From Prevotella sp. (lineage in GTDB: Bacteria > Bacteroidota > Bacteroidia > Bacteroidales > Bacteroidaceae), in assembly GCA_017469955.1 (NCBI GenBank), contig JAFUFJ010000009.1:186001-250000 (forward strand): DNA of 64,000 nucleotides, in the 5' to 3' direction. The position numbers and the translations under genes were made by a program. Position 1 is the first letter of the stretch; each line of letters starts with the position of its first letter. Shown piece after piece: positions 9,523-18,517 of this stretch. The notes under the pieces are model-generated. The model made no database searches and was not told the DNA's origin. It saw only the letters and a list, made by a program, of their open reading frames with translations.

Positions 9523-10134
9523 TTATATTGTTTCACCTGCATAGTTCATTCTCTTTCCCAATACCGTGCATATAATCATTTGGATATCTTTCACAAAAGA
9601 GTAATTCTCAAGATAATATTTGTTGAGTCTGACCTTGTCTGGATAAATCACTTCATCATTATACAACTGCGGATCGTCCACATGAGCAAGGATTTCCTCT
9701 TCATTACGGTACTTTAGGCTTGCAGGACCAGTAATACCTGGTTTCAGTTTCAATATCATACGATCGGTTCCTTGGAGCTTATCCGCATATCCAGGCACGT
9801 CTGGCCGCGGTCCGACAAAACTCATGTCACCTATAAACACGTTCCAAAGTTCAGGAAGTTCGTCAATCTTATATCTTCGAAGCTGTGCCCCAAACGGAGT
9901 AATGCGACTCTCACCTGCAACAGACACACTGCTTCCACCATGGTTTACCATCATCGTCCGGAACTTATACACTGTGAATAGCCGTCCATCTTGTCCCACC
10001 CTTTTTTGCCGAAATATCACAGGTCCTCCTGACATCTTTATCTTAATCATAATAGCAACAATTAGTAGAATTGGCCAGAGTACAGCCAATCCTATAAATG
10101 CCACTATTCTGTCAAACAACCATTTCAATATCAT
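9523..10134 (-). CDS. Initiating sugar phosphotransferase (PglC/WcaJ-type bacterial sugar transferase)
   Basis: A 203-residue monotopic phosphoglycosyltransferase that moves a sugar-phosphate from a UDP-sugar to undecaprenyl phosphate, the first membrane step of repeat-unit assembly. Seen: one N-terminal re-entrant hydrophobic segment (9-30), the basic FRQKRVGQDG and YKFRTM motifs, and DELPELWNVFIGDMSFVGPRP, the family hallmark. The short length fits PglC rather than the longer WcaJ or WbaP. It sits 11 nt upstream of the aminotransferase and 21 nt after the HEPN gene. Confidence 0.92.
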   Translation of the reverse strand: MILKWLFDRIVAFIGLAVLWPILLIVAIMIKIKMSGGPVIFRQKRVGQDGRLFTVYKFRTMMVNHGGSSVSVAGESRITPFGAQLRRYKIDELPELWNVFIGDMSFVGPRPDVPGYADKLQGTDRMILKLKPGITGPASLKYRNEEEILAHVDDPQLYNDEVIYPDKVRLNKYYLENYSFVKDIQMIICTVLGKRMNYAGETI

Positions 10135-10155
10135 ACGTCACCTTTATTTGTAATG

Positions 10156-11661
10156 TTATGATTTAGGGCTCGTTCCTATATGTTCTTTCAACCAGCCGTA
10201 CGCAGCAAATGCTTTCTCCACATCCACCACCGTAATATCTGTCTCTCGCCCATGAAACAGCGCATTCCGTTTGGCATTCACCTGTGAATACTTCTTTGTT
10301 ACATCCTTCACGCTGACAGTCAATCCACTTAGTGCAATGGCACGTTTCAGTTTCGTAAACACACTCGTATGTATCCCTATGTCCGGCCACTTTACTTTAC
10401 CTTTCATTTCTGGGAACTGTTCTGCCAGAATAGTTTCTGCCGTGTCGAACTTATTTTCTTCGCCTTCTATTTCTTGTAGCATTTCTGGTGTCTTAGCTAC
10501 ACGTTGTATAAATTCCTCCACTAATGCTTCCACCGATACGTTCAGCCAAAAGATAGCCTCTTTCAGTTGCCCTGACTCTGCAAAAACCTTTGCAAACATA
10601 AAAGTATAGACAGACCATAAAGGCTTCTCACTATCACCTATATCGATAACCGCCGTTGGCTTGTTCAACGACGTAAAATGATACACCAGTGCCGGATTCG
10701 ATGCAAATACATGGTCATACTCCTTATCGCCAGCATACACCCGGCAATCCATATATTGAATGTCATTAGGCAACGGAGGCCATGCTCCCGTCACTTCGTC
10801 TTGCTGATGAATGTATGTCCAAATGGCACAAATCACCTTAAATGTGAAGTCAAGCACCGCAGTCCAATAGCCCCCGTTATCCGCACCACCTCGGAAGATT
10901 ACCTTCGGACGCTCTTCCAGAATATCTATCAGGCAATGGGCCTCTATCTCTATTTCGCAGGTTGTAGTAGTCCACTTCGATGGCCCTGTTGTAGCCATTG
11001 TCGTTCCTTCTGCCACTTGCGCTATCGGTATTGTACAGCCTTGCGAGTGGTGCTTTACCCTCACATCCACATCGACTCCATCTATCACAAGATGTACCTC
11101 TGCATCGGTATTAGTCATTTTATAAGGAAGTGTAGTGCGAATAGAAGTGCGTATCTGTCCACCTCTGATATTCTCAATGAGTTCCAGCAAATCACGTTCC
11201 TGCTGTTCCAGATGTACTGCCACGTTTGCATCGTCTTGAGGTATATCCATCTTCCGTATGTTTTCCTCGCATTGGGCAAGAAACGCCTCCTGCTCCTCAT
11301 CGTAAGGCTTTAGACTGCACTCCCTGTAGATGTCCCATTGTATTTTATGCAGGTGAAAGAATGCCGTTCTCCCCATAAATCTGCCATCCATCTTTTGCAA
11401 AGTATTAAGAAAGCGACAGTACATTTCATATTGTTCGTCGTCTGCTACTTTAGGTCGCAGCCCAACAAAACGATCATATGACATGGCTCCATGAATCATA
11501 AAATAACCAACAGCTCTCTGCCATTCCTGGTTCCTGTCCTTTAGATGAGGTAGCACGGCGTAATACATCTGCTTGTATTCCTCTTGCCTCACCTTCTTAT
11601 AGGCCGTCCTCCCTTCTTTCCAGAGAGCCATTATCTTATTCTTCGCCTGTACGTAGTCCAT
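10156..11661 (-). CDS. Uncharacterised protein with Apea-like HEPN C-terminus
   Basis: 501 residues with no signal peptide or membrane segments. The first ~380 residues are not recognised. The C-terminal ~100 residues look like an Apea-type HEPN domain, with the RxxxxH motif RNALFH (465-470) inside a helical region. HEPN domains are often RNases in toxin-antitoxin or phage-defence proteins. It sits between capsule biosynthesis genes on the same strand but shows no link to sugar chemistry, so it may be defence cargo. The RNase role is inference. Confidence 0.55.
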   Translation of the reverse strand: MDYVQAKNKIMALWKEGRTAYKKVRQEEYKQMYYAVLPHLKDRNQEWQRAVGYFMIHGAMSYDRFVGLRPKVADDEQYEMYCRFLNTLQKMDGRFMGRTAFFHLHKIQWDIYRECSLKPYDEEQEAFLAQCEENIRKMDIPQDDANVAVHLEQQERDLLELIENIRGGQIRTSIRTTLPYKMTNTDAEVHLVIDGVDVDVRVKHHSQGCTIPIAQVAEGTTMATTGPSKWTTTTCEIEIEAHCLIDILEERPKVIFRGGADNGGYWTAVLDFTFKVICAIWTYIHQQDEVTGAWPPLPNDIQYMDCRVYAGDKEYDHVFASNPALVYHFTSLNKPTAVIDIGDSEKPLWSVYTFMFAKVFAESGQLKEAIFWLNVSVEALVEEFIQRVAKTPEMLQEIEGEENKFDTAETILAEQFPEMKGKVKWPDIGIHTSVFTKLKRAIALSGLTVSVKDVTKKYSQVNAKRNALFHGRETDITVVDVEKAFAAYGWLKEHIGTSPKS

Positions 11662-11701
11662 CCTTTCTACTATTACAATTATAGTAGTAATAGCGTATCA
11701 C

Positions 11702-11872
11702 TTATCCAAACAACTCCGGCATCCTACTCTCATTCCTGAAGAACGGGAAATTGAAATAGCACCGCTGCCTGATATGACTCGTGCCGAGGTAGTCCGTGTG
11801 CATCAGGTTTAAGGATACCCTTTCTCCCTTCAACACCAATACCACAGTTTCCAGAAGGGTGACCACAAGGTC
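11702..11872 (-). pseudogene. Short unrecognised open frame, probably a gene remnant
   Basis: A 56-codon frame open from the stop at 11873-11875 to TAA at 11702-11704 (ending ESRMPELFG). A GTG at 11866 is the only plausible start near its 5' end. The peptide (TLLETVVLVLKGERVSLN, then HTDYLGTSHIRQRCYFNF) looks protein-like but I do not recognise it. It may be the tail of a lost gene or a small real gene. Confidence 0.3.
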
Positions 11873-11882
11873 TTAGCGAGAT

Positions 11883-12358
11883 TTACTCCCCATTATTCAA
11901 CCGTTTCTTAATCACTGCGGGTACACCGGCTACCATCACATGTGCTGGAACATCTCTGTTGACTACTGCACCTGCAGCCACCACAACGCCGTCGCCTATC
12001 GTCACTCCCGGAAGGATGATGGCACCAGCACCTATCCAGCAGTTGCTGCCTATGTGTATCTCCTTATGCATAGGAGGATAAGCCGTAGCCAGGCTATTGT
12101 GTGGCGCATTAGGATTGGCTGAGGTGGTGAGCAATGCCCTGTACGCTAAGGTACTGTTCCGCCCTATCGTGATGTCCTTTGATGCAATGAACATGGTCTC
12201 TGCATTGATGTTCACATTGTCAAAGCAGATAATTTTACCCCCCCTATTTTGCGCACGCCTTTCCGCGACACGACGACGTTCTTGCCCAGCACATATCCCT
12301 TTCTCCTTAGACAGACATGCTGGATGCCTGTAAATGCCTTGAATAGTATCTTTCGCAT
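11883..12358 (-). pseudogene. Hexapeptide-repeat O-acetyltransferase, out of frame at a G tract
   Basis: ATG at 12358 lies 7 nt after the stop of the ATP-grasp gene and starts [11 protein letters not shown]. The frame reads to ..GVRKIGG and is then lost at a run of seven G (12238-12244 on the plus strand as C), ending at a TGA about 11 codons on. With eight G it would continue as [16 protein letters not shown] through left-handed beta-helix repeats ([20 protein letters not shown]) to a 158-residue protein, a normal size for short acetyltransferases. It is therefore an intact gene apart from one base in a homopolymer: probably phase-variable OFF, or a sequencing error. Its likely role is O-acetylation of the polysaccharide or a sugar precursor. 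Confidence 0.8.
12238..12244 (-). repeat. G7 tract in acetyltransferase gene (frame OFF)
   Basis: Seven G on the coding strand, followed by TAAAAT. The downstream homologous frame needs eight (or five) G. Confidence 0.8.
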
Positions 12359-12364
12359 ACGCCC

Positions 12365-13495
12365 TTACGGATTTAGTTTGTCATTCTTGATCAACTTGCC
12401 CAGGTAATACGACATCTCGCCCCAGATGGCGCGTCTGTCATCCTTCCTGTAGTCATCAAATGCATCAAAGCCCCGGAACGTCAGCGCCTGCTTCCATTCC
12501 TGCCTATTGAACTTCAGGGAAAACACACGGCCTACCAGCGTGATGACATCGCCCAGTATCCATTTCGTCTTTGTCCCCAGTACTGGGGCAATCTCTTGCC
12601 TATACGTCCCTTCTGTCGCAAGACTATACAGCACCCACGGAATGTCAAAGCCTGCAGTGACTGGGGTGGCAAGACCTCCTGTAAAGCGGGCATTCACCTC
12701 GATAAACGCTATCTTCCCACTCTCAGGGTCATACCTGAAGTCGATACCGCATACACCTTTGTAGCCCACATGGTCAAGCAGCATCTCGGCATATTTCTCC
12801 AGTTCTGGTGCAGACACTATCTCACGCTGCGTCGTCGTGCCTCCGCCGTCGGTCTTGGTCACCAAGGCATGATAGGTGGAGCAGTGGAAGAAGCCATCCC
12901 ATCTGATACAGTCCACGCTATAGTCCGTCCCGCCAATCTTCTCTTCTATGAGTGTTTTCTGGCCCTTATACTGCTGTGCCAAGTCTGCCAGTTCCTTTGC
13001 ACTATTGGGAAAGAACACCGTCTTGGCAGAGTTTCCTATCACCGTCTTGAATACACAAGGAAAGCCGCTTACTTCAGCTACCTCCCGATACACCCTTGGT
13101 GTAGGCACGCCACATTCCTGCGCTTTTTCCGTAGCCCATGCTTTGTCAGCTATGTTCACCAACATCTCTGCGTCCATATAGGGGATGATGAGATCTTTGG
13201 GGAACCGTTCCCTATGCCGCATGATGATCACCGACTCATCGTGTGTTGGCAGCAGCATCTTTGGCTTCAACTCCTGTATCTTCGCCAACAGCACCGCTAT
13301 GAACCCTTCTTCCTGGGCAAACGGGTCTGGATAGGTGAAGGCTCCTGCACAGAATTTTGATTCCGAGCAGATATTTGTTTTCGACGTGTCAGCAACCCAC
13401 ACGCTCAACCCATGTGCTGCCAGACTTCTCAAAATGTTGTAGCCCACTCTGTTCCAGCAATAGGTCACAATCACGTCACATCGTTTAGGCTGCAT
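12365..13495 (-). CDS. ATP-grasp domain protein (carboxylate-amine ligase-like)
   Basis: About 376 residues from the ATG at 13495 ([18 protein letters not shown]). An N-terminal Rossmann-like pre-ATP-grasp region is followed by an ATP-grasp fold with [18 protein letters not shown] (nucleotide lysine), [14 protein letters not shown] and the metal-binding [11 protein letters not shown]. Such proteins ligate an amine to a carboxylate through an acyl-phosphate; the substrate here is unknown. Lying between the GNAT and hexapeptide acetyltransferase genes, it may modify a sugar or aglycone. Its start overlaps the end of the longer GNAT frame. Confidence 0.75.
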   Translation of the reverse strand: MQPKRCDVIVTYCWNRVGYNILRSLAAHGLSVWVADTSKTNICSESKFCAGAFTYPDPFAQEEGFIAVLLAKIQELKPKMLLPTHDESVIIMRHRERFPKDLIIPYMDAEMLVNIADKAWATEKAQECGVPTPRVYREVAEVSGFPCVFKTVIGNSAKTVFFPNSAKELADLAQQYKGQKTLIEEKIGGTDYSVDCIRWDGFFHCSTYHALVTKTDGGGTTTQREIVSAPELEKYAEMLLDHVGYKGVCGIDFRYDPESGKIAFIEVNARFTGGLATPVTAGFDIPWVLYSLATEGTYRQEIAPVLGTKTKWILGDVITLVGRVFSLKFNRQEWKQALTFRGFDAFDDYRKDDRRAIWGEMSYYLGKLIKNDKLNP

Positions 13496-14165
13496 AGGCA
13501 TAGCCCCTCCTGCAGCCCAGTTCTATTATTGGTTCTCTACCATCAATTATTATTAGGCATAAAACTACCCCCCCCAGAGACTTCCGTCTCACATCTTCTA
13601 TATACAAATAGTTGTTCGGTAGCTCTTTTATTACCTTTGTATCGAGCACTTTCTGTGTTGCATACAGTGAGGACAGGTTTTCTTTCGAAATGGTTTCATA
13701 CATATGCATCCCAAGTGCGGTGGCAACATCCATTAGGTGAAGGCACATCTGTTTTCCTATGCCTTTGCCCCAATAGTTCACGTCAACCAACTTGCCGAGG
13801 TATGCTTTCCCAATGAAATACGATCGTAGGAAATAATATCCCACCATCTTCTCATTATCCCAAACTCCGTATGCCAAATAAGACTTGTTCTTCAACAATC
13901 TTTTTATCGTTAATGCATCAAACGCGTGAGGCTTAAAATATTCAAATGATTCTTTTGGTTGACAGTTTAATAATTGTAAAAGCTCCATCGCGTTTTCATC
14001 TGTCAGCCTTTTGTAGACATACAACCCAAATTGTTCTTCTTCCAGAATGTTCTTCAACTTCCTACCATAACGTATTAGGAACAGTTCTTCGTTCACGTTC
14101 TCTATAGCTGCCCACAGCCACGGCACATGTTTCTGCATCTTGTGAGCAATACTGTACAAACTCAT
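13485..14165 (-). CDS. GNAT-family acetyltransferase with G-tract-dependent C-terminus
   Basis: A 226-residue frame. The central part (AYGVWDNEKMVGYYFLRS, VNYWGKGIGKQMCLHLMD) matches the GNAT acetyl-CoA site (G-x-G-[IK]-x). The run GGGGGGG at 13568-13574 (C on the plus strand) lies near the C-terminus. With seven G the protein ends ~25 residues further, overlapping the next gene. With eight it ends SFMPNNN with TGA at 13543, without overlap. With nine a TAG follows the tract at once. All three forms keep the GNAT core, so the tract would change only the tail. It overlaps the upstream glycosyltransferase by 4 nt. Confidence 0.7.
   Translation of the reverse strand: MSLYSIAHKMQKHVPWLWAAIENVNEELFLIRYGRKLKNILEEEQFGLYVYKRLTDENAMELLQLLNCQPKESFEYFKPHAFDALTIKRLLKNKSYLAYGVWDNEKMVGYYFLRSYFIGKAYLGKLVDVNYWGKGIGKQMCLHLMDVATALGMHMYETISKENLSSLYATQKVLDTKVIKELPNNYLYIEDVRRKSLGGVVLCLIIIDGREPIIELGCRRGYAYAA
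13568..13574 (-). repeat. G7 tract near the GNAT C-terminus
   Basis: Seven G on the coding strand followed by TAGTTTTA. The three possible frames give three different C-termini for the GNAT protein. Confidence 0.7.
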
Positions 14166-15334
14166 TGCCTCTGTTTTTCTAAAATTGTTTCGTAATATTC
14201 ATAGAGACATTTTCTCACATATCCCTGTTCAAACCTGTCTGCAATCATCTGTCTGGCATTCCCAGCCATCCTGCCCCTGTCTATGTTTGACTGAATCATC
14301 AACCTCATCGCATCATACAAGCGGTTCTCGTCTTTCGGAGGCACTATCATTCCATTCTTCCCTTCTTCTACAATCTCCCTCGAGCCATTGATGTCAGTAA
14401 CGATAGAAGGCAGCCCCATTGCTCCCGCCTCAAGCACGGTATTTGGGAATCCCTCACGATAACTAGGTATCACAAAGCAGTCGGCAGCAGCATAGTAGGC
14501 GAGTAGTTCCTCACCACATTTGCGGCCTACAGCTACTATTCCGTTCTGAGGATTCTCAATCAATGCCTTCGTCTCAGATTTTACGGGGTCAAGATTCTCT
14601 TCGTAGGCTCCTACGAGCCATAGTCTTGTTTTGGGGTATTCCTGATGGAGCCGACCAAAAGCTTGACACAATTCATTGATGCCCTTGTCACCTACGATAC
14701 GTCCAACAAACAGGAATGTAAAATAATCTTGTGCTCTTAAAGAATTCCTTGTAGCAATATCCATCACTTCCTCTCTACGTGAATAGTAAGTCATGTCTAC
14801 GCCACAAACATTGCCATACCCCAACACCTTCATCGGCTTCTTAGTAATCTTTCCTGTGACGAGGTCGTTCTTCACACCCTCACCCTCTGGTATCACATGC
14901 GTAGCACAAGCACATGTCAACCAGTCCGTAAACATCAGGATTCTGCGCTTCAATCCTGTTGCCGTGGGCCATACCAACCCCGTGAAAGTATGCACCCGTA
15001 CTGGCACATGGGCAAACCACGCTGCTACCATGCAGATCATTCCCGCCTTGGGAGTCATCGAGTGTACCATTGTCGGCTTCTCTTTGCGGAACACCCGCCA
15101 CATCTTATAGAGAGATTTACAGTCCCGAGTCAGAGAGATATGCCGTTCCATAGGCACTGCTATCACCCTCACACCCTCGCGCTCGGCCACGTCATCCAAT
15201 TCAGGACCTTTCGAAGACAGTCCTATGACTTCGTATCCTTTCTCCGACAACTCCCGCAGCATCCCTTCGCAGAAAGAGTCAAGCGACTGTGGTACGGTAG
15301 TAGCCCGAATAATCTTGACTTTATTTGTATTCAT
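14162..15334 (-). CDS. Glycosyltransferase, GT4-like
   Basis: 390 residues with a GT-B fold. The N-terminal half has KIIRATTVPQSLDSFCEGML and VHSMTPKAGMICMVAAW, resembling family-4 enzymes that add a HexNAc or deoxysugar early in repeat-unit assembly (PglA/WbpX-like, inference). The C-terminal half has FVGRIVGDKGINEL and the retaining-GT signature E-x7-E (EGFPNTVLE). It overlaps both neighbours by 4 nt. It probably acts on the undecaprenyl-linked sugar at the cytoplasmic face. Confidence 0.85.
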   Translation of the reverse strand: MNTNKVKIIRATTVPQSLDSFCEGMLRELSEKGYEVIGLSSKGPELDDVAEREGVRVIAVPMERHISLTRDCKSLYKMWRVFRKEKPTMVHSMTPKAGMICMVAAWFAHVPVRVHTFTGLVWPTATGLKRRILMFTDWLTCACATHVIPEGEGVKNDLVTGKITKKPMKVLGYGNVCGVDMTYYSRREEVMDIATRNSLRAQDYFTFLFVGRIVGDKGINELCQAFGRLHQEYPKTRLWLVGAYEENLDPVKSETKALIENPQNGIVAVGRKCGEELLAYYAAADCFVIPSYREGFPNTVLEAGAMGLPSIVTDINGSREIVEEGKNGMIVPPKDENRLYDAMRLMIQSNIDRGRMAGNARQMIADRFEQGYVRKCLYEYYETILEKQRQ

Positions 15335-16509
15335 GTCAATATAGCTTCATGGATAATATCTATCGACTGTTGGGCAGCATCACCGTATGCTGTGACATAT
15401 CGCCTTTGAAACTGTCGGGTTATACCACTTTCTGTGCTGACGTCTGTTTGTTCTATCAGCTTCAGCAAGTCTTCCTCACTTTCAGCACTCGGCAACTGCT
15501 GACGTATGTCGAAATACATTCCCCGTTTCTCTGCATACTTGTCGTAATCGTAGACATAGCAGAGCATGGGCTTACCTTGTATGGCGTAGTCGAAGAAGAT
15601 GCTGCTGTAGTCGCTAATGAGCAGGTCGCTGGCCAATATCAGGTCGTTCAAACTGGGATAGGCCGACACGTCCTTCACGAAATCGGTGTCCTCCACTCCC
15701 ATCACACGGGCCACTTCATAATGTGCTCGGAACAACAATACGTAATTCATGCCCAACCTTTCTTGCCATAATCGAAAGTTGATGGGTGGGGTCAGCACCA
15801 CATTCTTTCCACCGTCCTTATCGTACTCTCGGAAGGTGGGGGCATACAGAATAACCTTTTTCTCTGTCGATAGCACCAACTTTTGCTTTATAGCTGCTTG
15901 CCGTTCTTTTGTGGCGTGGGCCAACTCGTCATTACGAGGCAGACCTATCACACGGAAATTCTCCACAGGTGTATGGAATGCACGCGAAAAAACCTCAACA
16001 TCATATTGCCCTTGTGCCAACATAACCCCTTTAATTTTTGATTTTCCCTTGATGCCAAACGAAGTATTTCCGCTGTTGATGTCATCGCCCATACGCTTGA
16101 TTGCCGAGCCATGCCAGGTATTCAGCTGAAAGGTGTGCTTACCCGTGAAGTAAAGGCCACGCAGCATACTGCTGTTGGTCACCCACACGCGAGCTTGTAG
16201 CAAGGTCTTGTAATATGCCAGCGTGTCAATCTTCACCTTTTCGCCTTGCGGTAGTTGGTAGCCGTCCGGATGCATAAACGCCCAAACTAAGCGGCAGCCA
16301 GCAAAGCGGGCATCTTGCAGCATGGCTTCGTAGATAGCCTTGGGGCTGTCATCATACTTACGACCGCCAAAACAAGAGAATACTATCAACTTGTCGTCAG
16401 CCTTGACAAACAGCTTCAGCAGCCCGACGGCCCAACTCCCTATATAATAATATAAGGTGTAGAACGTCCTACTGTATTTTACACGGTTGATGAGTGAGAG
16501 TTTGCTCAT
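15331..16509 (-). CDS. CDP-glycerol glycerophosphotransferase family protein (TagF-like)
   Basis: 392 residues. The Glyphos_transf signatures are present: NTWHGSAIKRMG (catalytic His), LYAPTFREY, and SDYSSIFFDYAIQGKP. The family transfers an alditol phosphate (glycerol- or ribitol-phosphate) from CDP-alditol onto a glycan. It is immediately downstream of an SDR reductase and near the cytidylyltransferase-oxidoreductase fusion (18518-19864), which could supply the CDP-alditol. The polysaccharide thus probably carries a phosphodiester-linked alditol. Confidence 0.85.
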   Translation of the reverse strand: MSKLSLINRVKYSRTFYTLYYYIGSWAVGLLKLFVKADDKLIVFSCFGGRKYDDSPKAIYEAMLQDARFAGCRLVWAFMHPDGYQLPQGEKVKIDTLAYYKTLLQARVWVTNSSMLRGLYFTGKHTFQLNTWHGSAIKRMGDDINSGNTSFGIKGKSKIKGVMLAQGQYDVEVFSRAFHTPVENFRVIGLPRNDELAHATKERQAAIKQKLVLSTEKKVILYAPTFREYDKDGGKNVVLTPPINFRLWQERLGMNYVLLFRAHYEVARVMGVEDTDFVKDVSAYPSLNDLILASDLLISDYSSIFFDYAIQGKPMLCYVYDYDKYAEKRGMYFDIRQQLPSAESEEDLLKLIEQTDVSTESGITRQFQRRYVTAYGDAAQQSIDIIHEAILT

Positions 16510-17246
16510 ACGACTACACGTCCACTTTGCACTTTGTATTCATAACTATGTCGCCCTTCTGCGCGGAAATCTGCATGGTAACGCTCCAGCACCTCATGGA
16601 ACACCTCGTCGTACTGGGGGATGAAGAGGTCATCCTTGGCCTCGATGTGGGCAATAATGTCCTGTGCCAATGCCTGCGTCTGACTGAGATCGGTCTTGCC
16701 TGCATTGAAGCTGGTGCCTTTAATGCTGCCTGGGCTGACGTTGAGGATGCGATTGGCTGTGCCAGCCTTCTCTAACTCCACATTGACACTCTCAATGAAA
16801 ATTTTCAATGCTGCTTTTGTTGCCCCATAGAGGGAGAAGAACGGTGATGACATGAAACCAGCAATGCTGACCATCACGCCACAATAGAAATCGTCCTTGG
16901 CAAGCAGCCTTCCGTAGAAGTGCTTGATGACCCTGATGCCAGCAATGGTGTTCACATTGAAATAGGTCGCAATCATCTCTTCGGGAATATCCTCGAACAA
17001 GGCCAGACGGCCAAAGCCTGCTGTTATAATCAACCCATCTATGTCATCGTAACGTTCGAACAGCGAGTAGCACTCTGTGGTGAGGTCAAACTCCGTACTC
17101 TCTATTTTCTCATGATGGTACTCTTCGGCCAATGGGGCTTTGTCAACGATGTATATCTTCTCCGTTTCTGGACGTGAAGCCAATACCGTAGCCATCGACA
17201 ATCCGATGCCATTGGCACCACCAACAATCAATATTCGCTTCATCAC
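16506..17246 (-). CDS. Short-chain dehydrogenase/reductase
   Basis: 246 residues with a classical SDR fold: cofactor loop GGANGIG (9-15), ITAG (74-77), and catalytic S127, Y140 and K144 (YxxxK). It overlaps the TagF-like gene by 4 nt. From its position between the TagF-like gene and the cytidylyltransferase fusion, I infer that it reduces a keto-sugar or sugar phosphate on the way to a CDP-alditol. General SDR identity is secure; the substrate is not. Confidence 0.8.
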   Translation of the reverse strand: MMKRILIVGGANGIGLSMATVLASRPETEKIYIVDKAPLAEEYHHEKIESTEFDLTTECYSLFERYDDIDGLIITAGFGRLALFEDIPEEMIATYFNVNTIAGIRVIKHFYGRLLAKDDFYCGVMVSIAGFMSSPFFSLYGATKAALKIFIESVNVELEKAGTANRILNVSPGSIKGTSFNAGKTDLSQTQALAQDIIAHIEAKDDLFIPQYDEVFHEVLERYHADFRAEGRHSYEYKVQSGRVVV

Positions 17247-17266
17247 ATTTATTTCCTTGATTTTCT

Positions 17267-17297
17267 TTGGAGTTATAGAATTAATTCACTATCTTTG
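17267..17297 (+). promoter_or_regulatory. Bacteroidetes-type promoter for the inserted ATPase gene
   Basis: TTG at 17267-17269, 20 nt spacer, and TATCTTTG at 17290-17297 match the -33/-7 consensus. Transcription would begin near 17303, 70 nt before the ATG at 17373. Confidence 0.75.
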
Positions 17298-17372
17298 CAC
17301 TCGATTTTAAAGGAAAATCGTGTGCGACACGCAATATTTTAAAGTAAATGCAAGTGCAATTATTGATTTAGT

Positions 17373-18509
17373 ATGTTAAACAGAATCTACCAACTAAGTA
17401 ACGAGTCTGACAGCAGCATCTTTCTTTTTGGGGCTCGTCAGACGGGGAAAACCACCATCTTGCATCAGCAATTTCCCCATGCCATCTTTTTCGACCTCCT
17501 TGACACCAGCATCAAGGAAAGGCTTCGCCGTCGTCCTGTCGTACTCTATGAGACACTGAAGGACAAGCCCGAAGGCACACTGGTCATCATCGACGAGATT
17601 CCCGAGGTTCCGGAATTGCTCAACGAAGTTCACCGCCTTATCGTTGAACGTCAGCTCGTTTTCATTCTCTGTGGCTCCAGTGCACGCAAACTGAAACGAA
17701 AGGGGCACAACACCTTGGGTGGCCGTGCTCTCCCCGTTTATCTCTATCCGCTGGTGAGTGTCGAAATTCCCAATTTTGACATAGACCGCGCCGTCACCTA
17801 CGGCATGATTCCTTCACACTATTTGGCCAAACGTCCAGAACGACTGCTGGCTGGCTATATCGACATCTACCTGAAGGAGGAAATCAAGGAAGAGGCGCTC
17901 GTGCGCAACCTCGATGCCTTCCACCGCTTTCTGGAGGTGGCAGCCCTCACGGATGGTGAGATTATCAACAACAACAATATAGCCCAAGAGTGTGGCGTAC
18001 ATGCCACGACTGTCAGTTCTTACTTCGACATTCTCGAAGACACTCTCATTGGCTATCGCATACCTGCCTACACCAAGGTGATGCAACGCAGACTGGTGCA
18101 AGCCCCTCGGTTCTATTACTTCGACGTCGGCATTGCCAATTATCTTCTTCACCGCAAAGAACTTGTAAGGGGCACACCCGATTATGGCCATGCCTTCGAG
18201 CATCTGGTGGTGCAGGAACTGGTAGCCTGGCAACACTATACACACAGCGAAGAGCACCTCTCCTACTGGCGCACCTACACTGGTATTGAGGTCGATGCCA
18301 TCATCGGCGATGCCCGTGTGGCCATCGAGATCAAGTCGACTGAAGAAATACAGAACAAGCATCTAAAGAACCTTAAAATCTTTGCCGAGGAGCACCCTCA
18401 GAGTCGCCGCATCGTGGTTTCCAACGACGTGTTTACCCGGCGCATAGGCAATATTGAGTGTATATATGTCAAAGATTTCTTCCATTTGCTATGGAATGAG
18501 GGAATATGA
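17373..18509 (+). CDS. AAA-family ATPase, DUF4143 type
   Basis: 378 residues; the only complete plus-strand gene between 5 and 46 kb. Walker A GARQTGKTT (20-28) and Walker B LVIIDE (69-74) form an AAA_14-like domain. The C-terminal half fits DUF4143, with a nuclease-like strand EVDAIIGD..VAIEIKST reminiscent of PD-(D/E)xK folds. The cellular role of this family is not established. It has its own promoter and faces the SDR gene divergently and the CDP-alditol fusion convergently (8 nt apart), so it looks like a later insertion into the locus. Confidence 0.85.
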   Translation: MLNRIYQLSNESDSSIFLFGARQTGKTTILHQQFPHAIFFDLLDTSIKERLRRRPVVLYETLKDKPEGTLVIIDEIPEVPELLNEVHRLIVERQLVFILCGSSARKLKRKGHNTLGGRALPVYLYPLVSVEIPNFDIDRAVTYGMIPSHYLAKRPERLLAGYIDIYLKEEIKEEALVRNLDAFHRFLEVAALTDGEIINNNNIAQECGVHATTVSSYFDILEDTLIGYRIPAYTKVMQRRLVQAPRFYYFDVGIANYLLHRKELVRGTPDYGHAFEHLVVQELVAWQHYTHSEEHLSYWRTYTGIEVDAIIGDARVAIEIKSTEEIQNKHLKNLKIFAEEHPQSRRIVVSNDVFTRRIGNIECIYVKDFFHLLWNEGI

Positions 18510-18517
18510 CCTGACTG

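Noticed and set aside
12596-13360. 254-codon plus-strand frame opposite the ATP-grasp gene
   Set aside because: Antisense shadow of a conserved protein.
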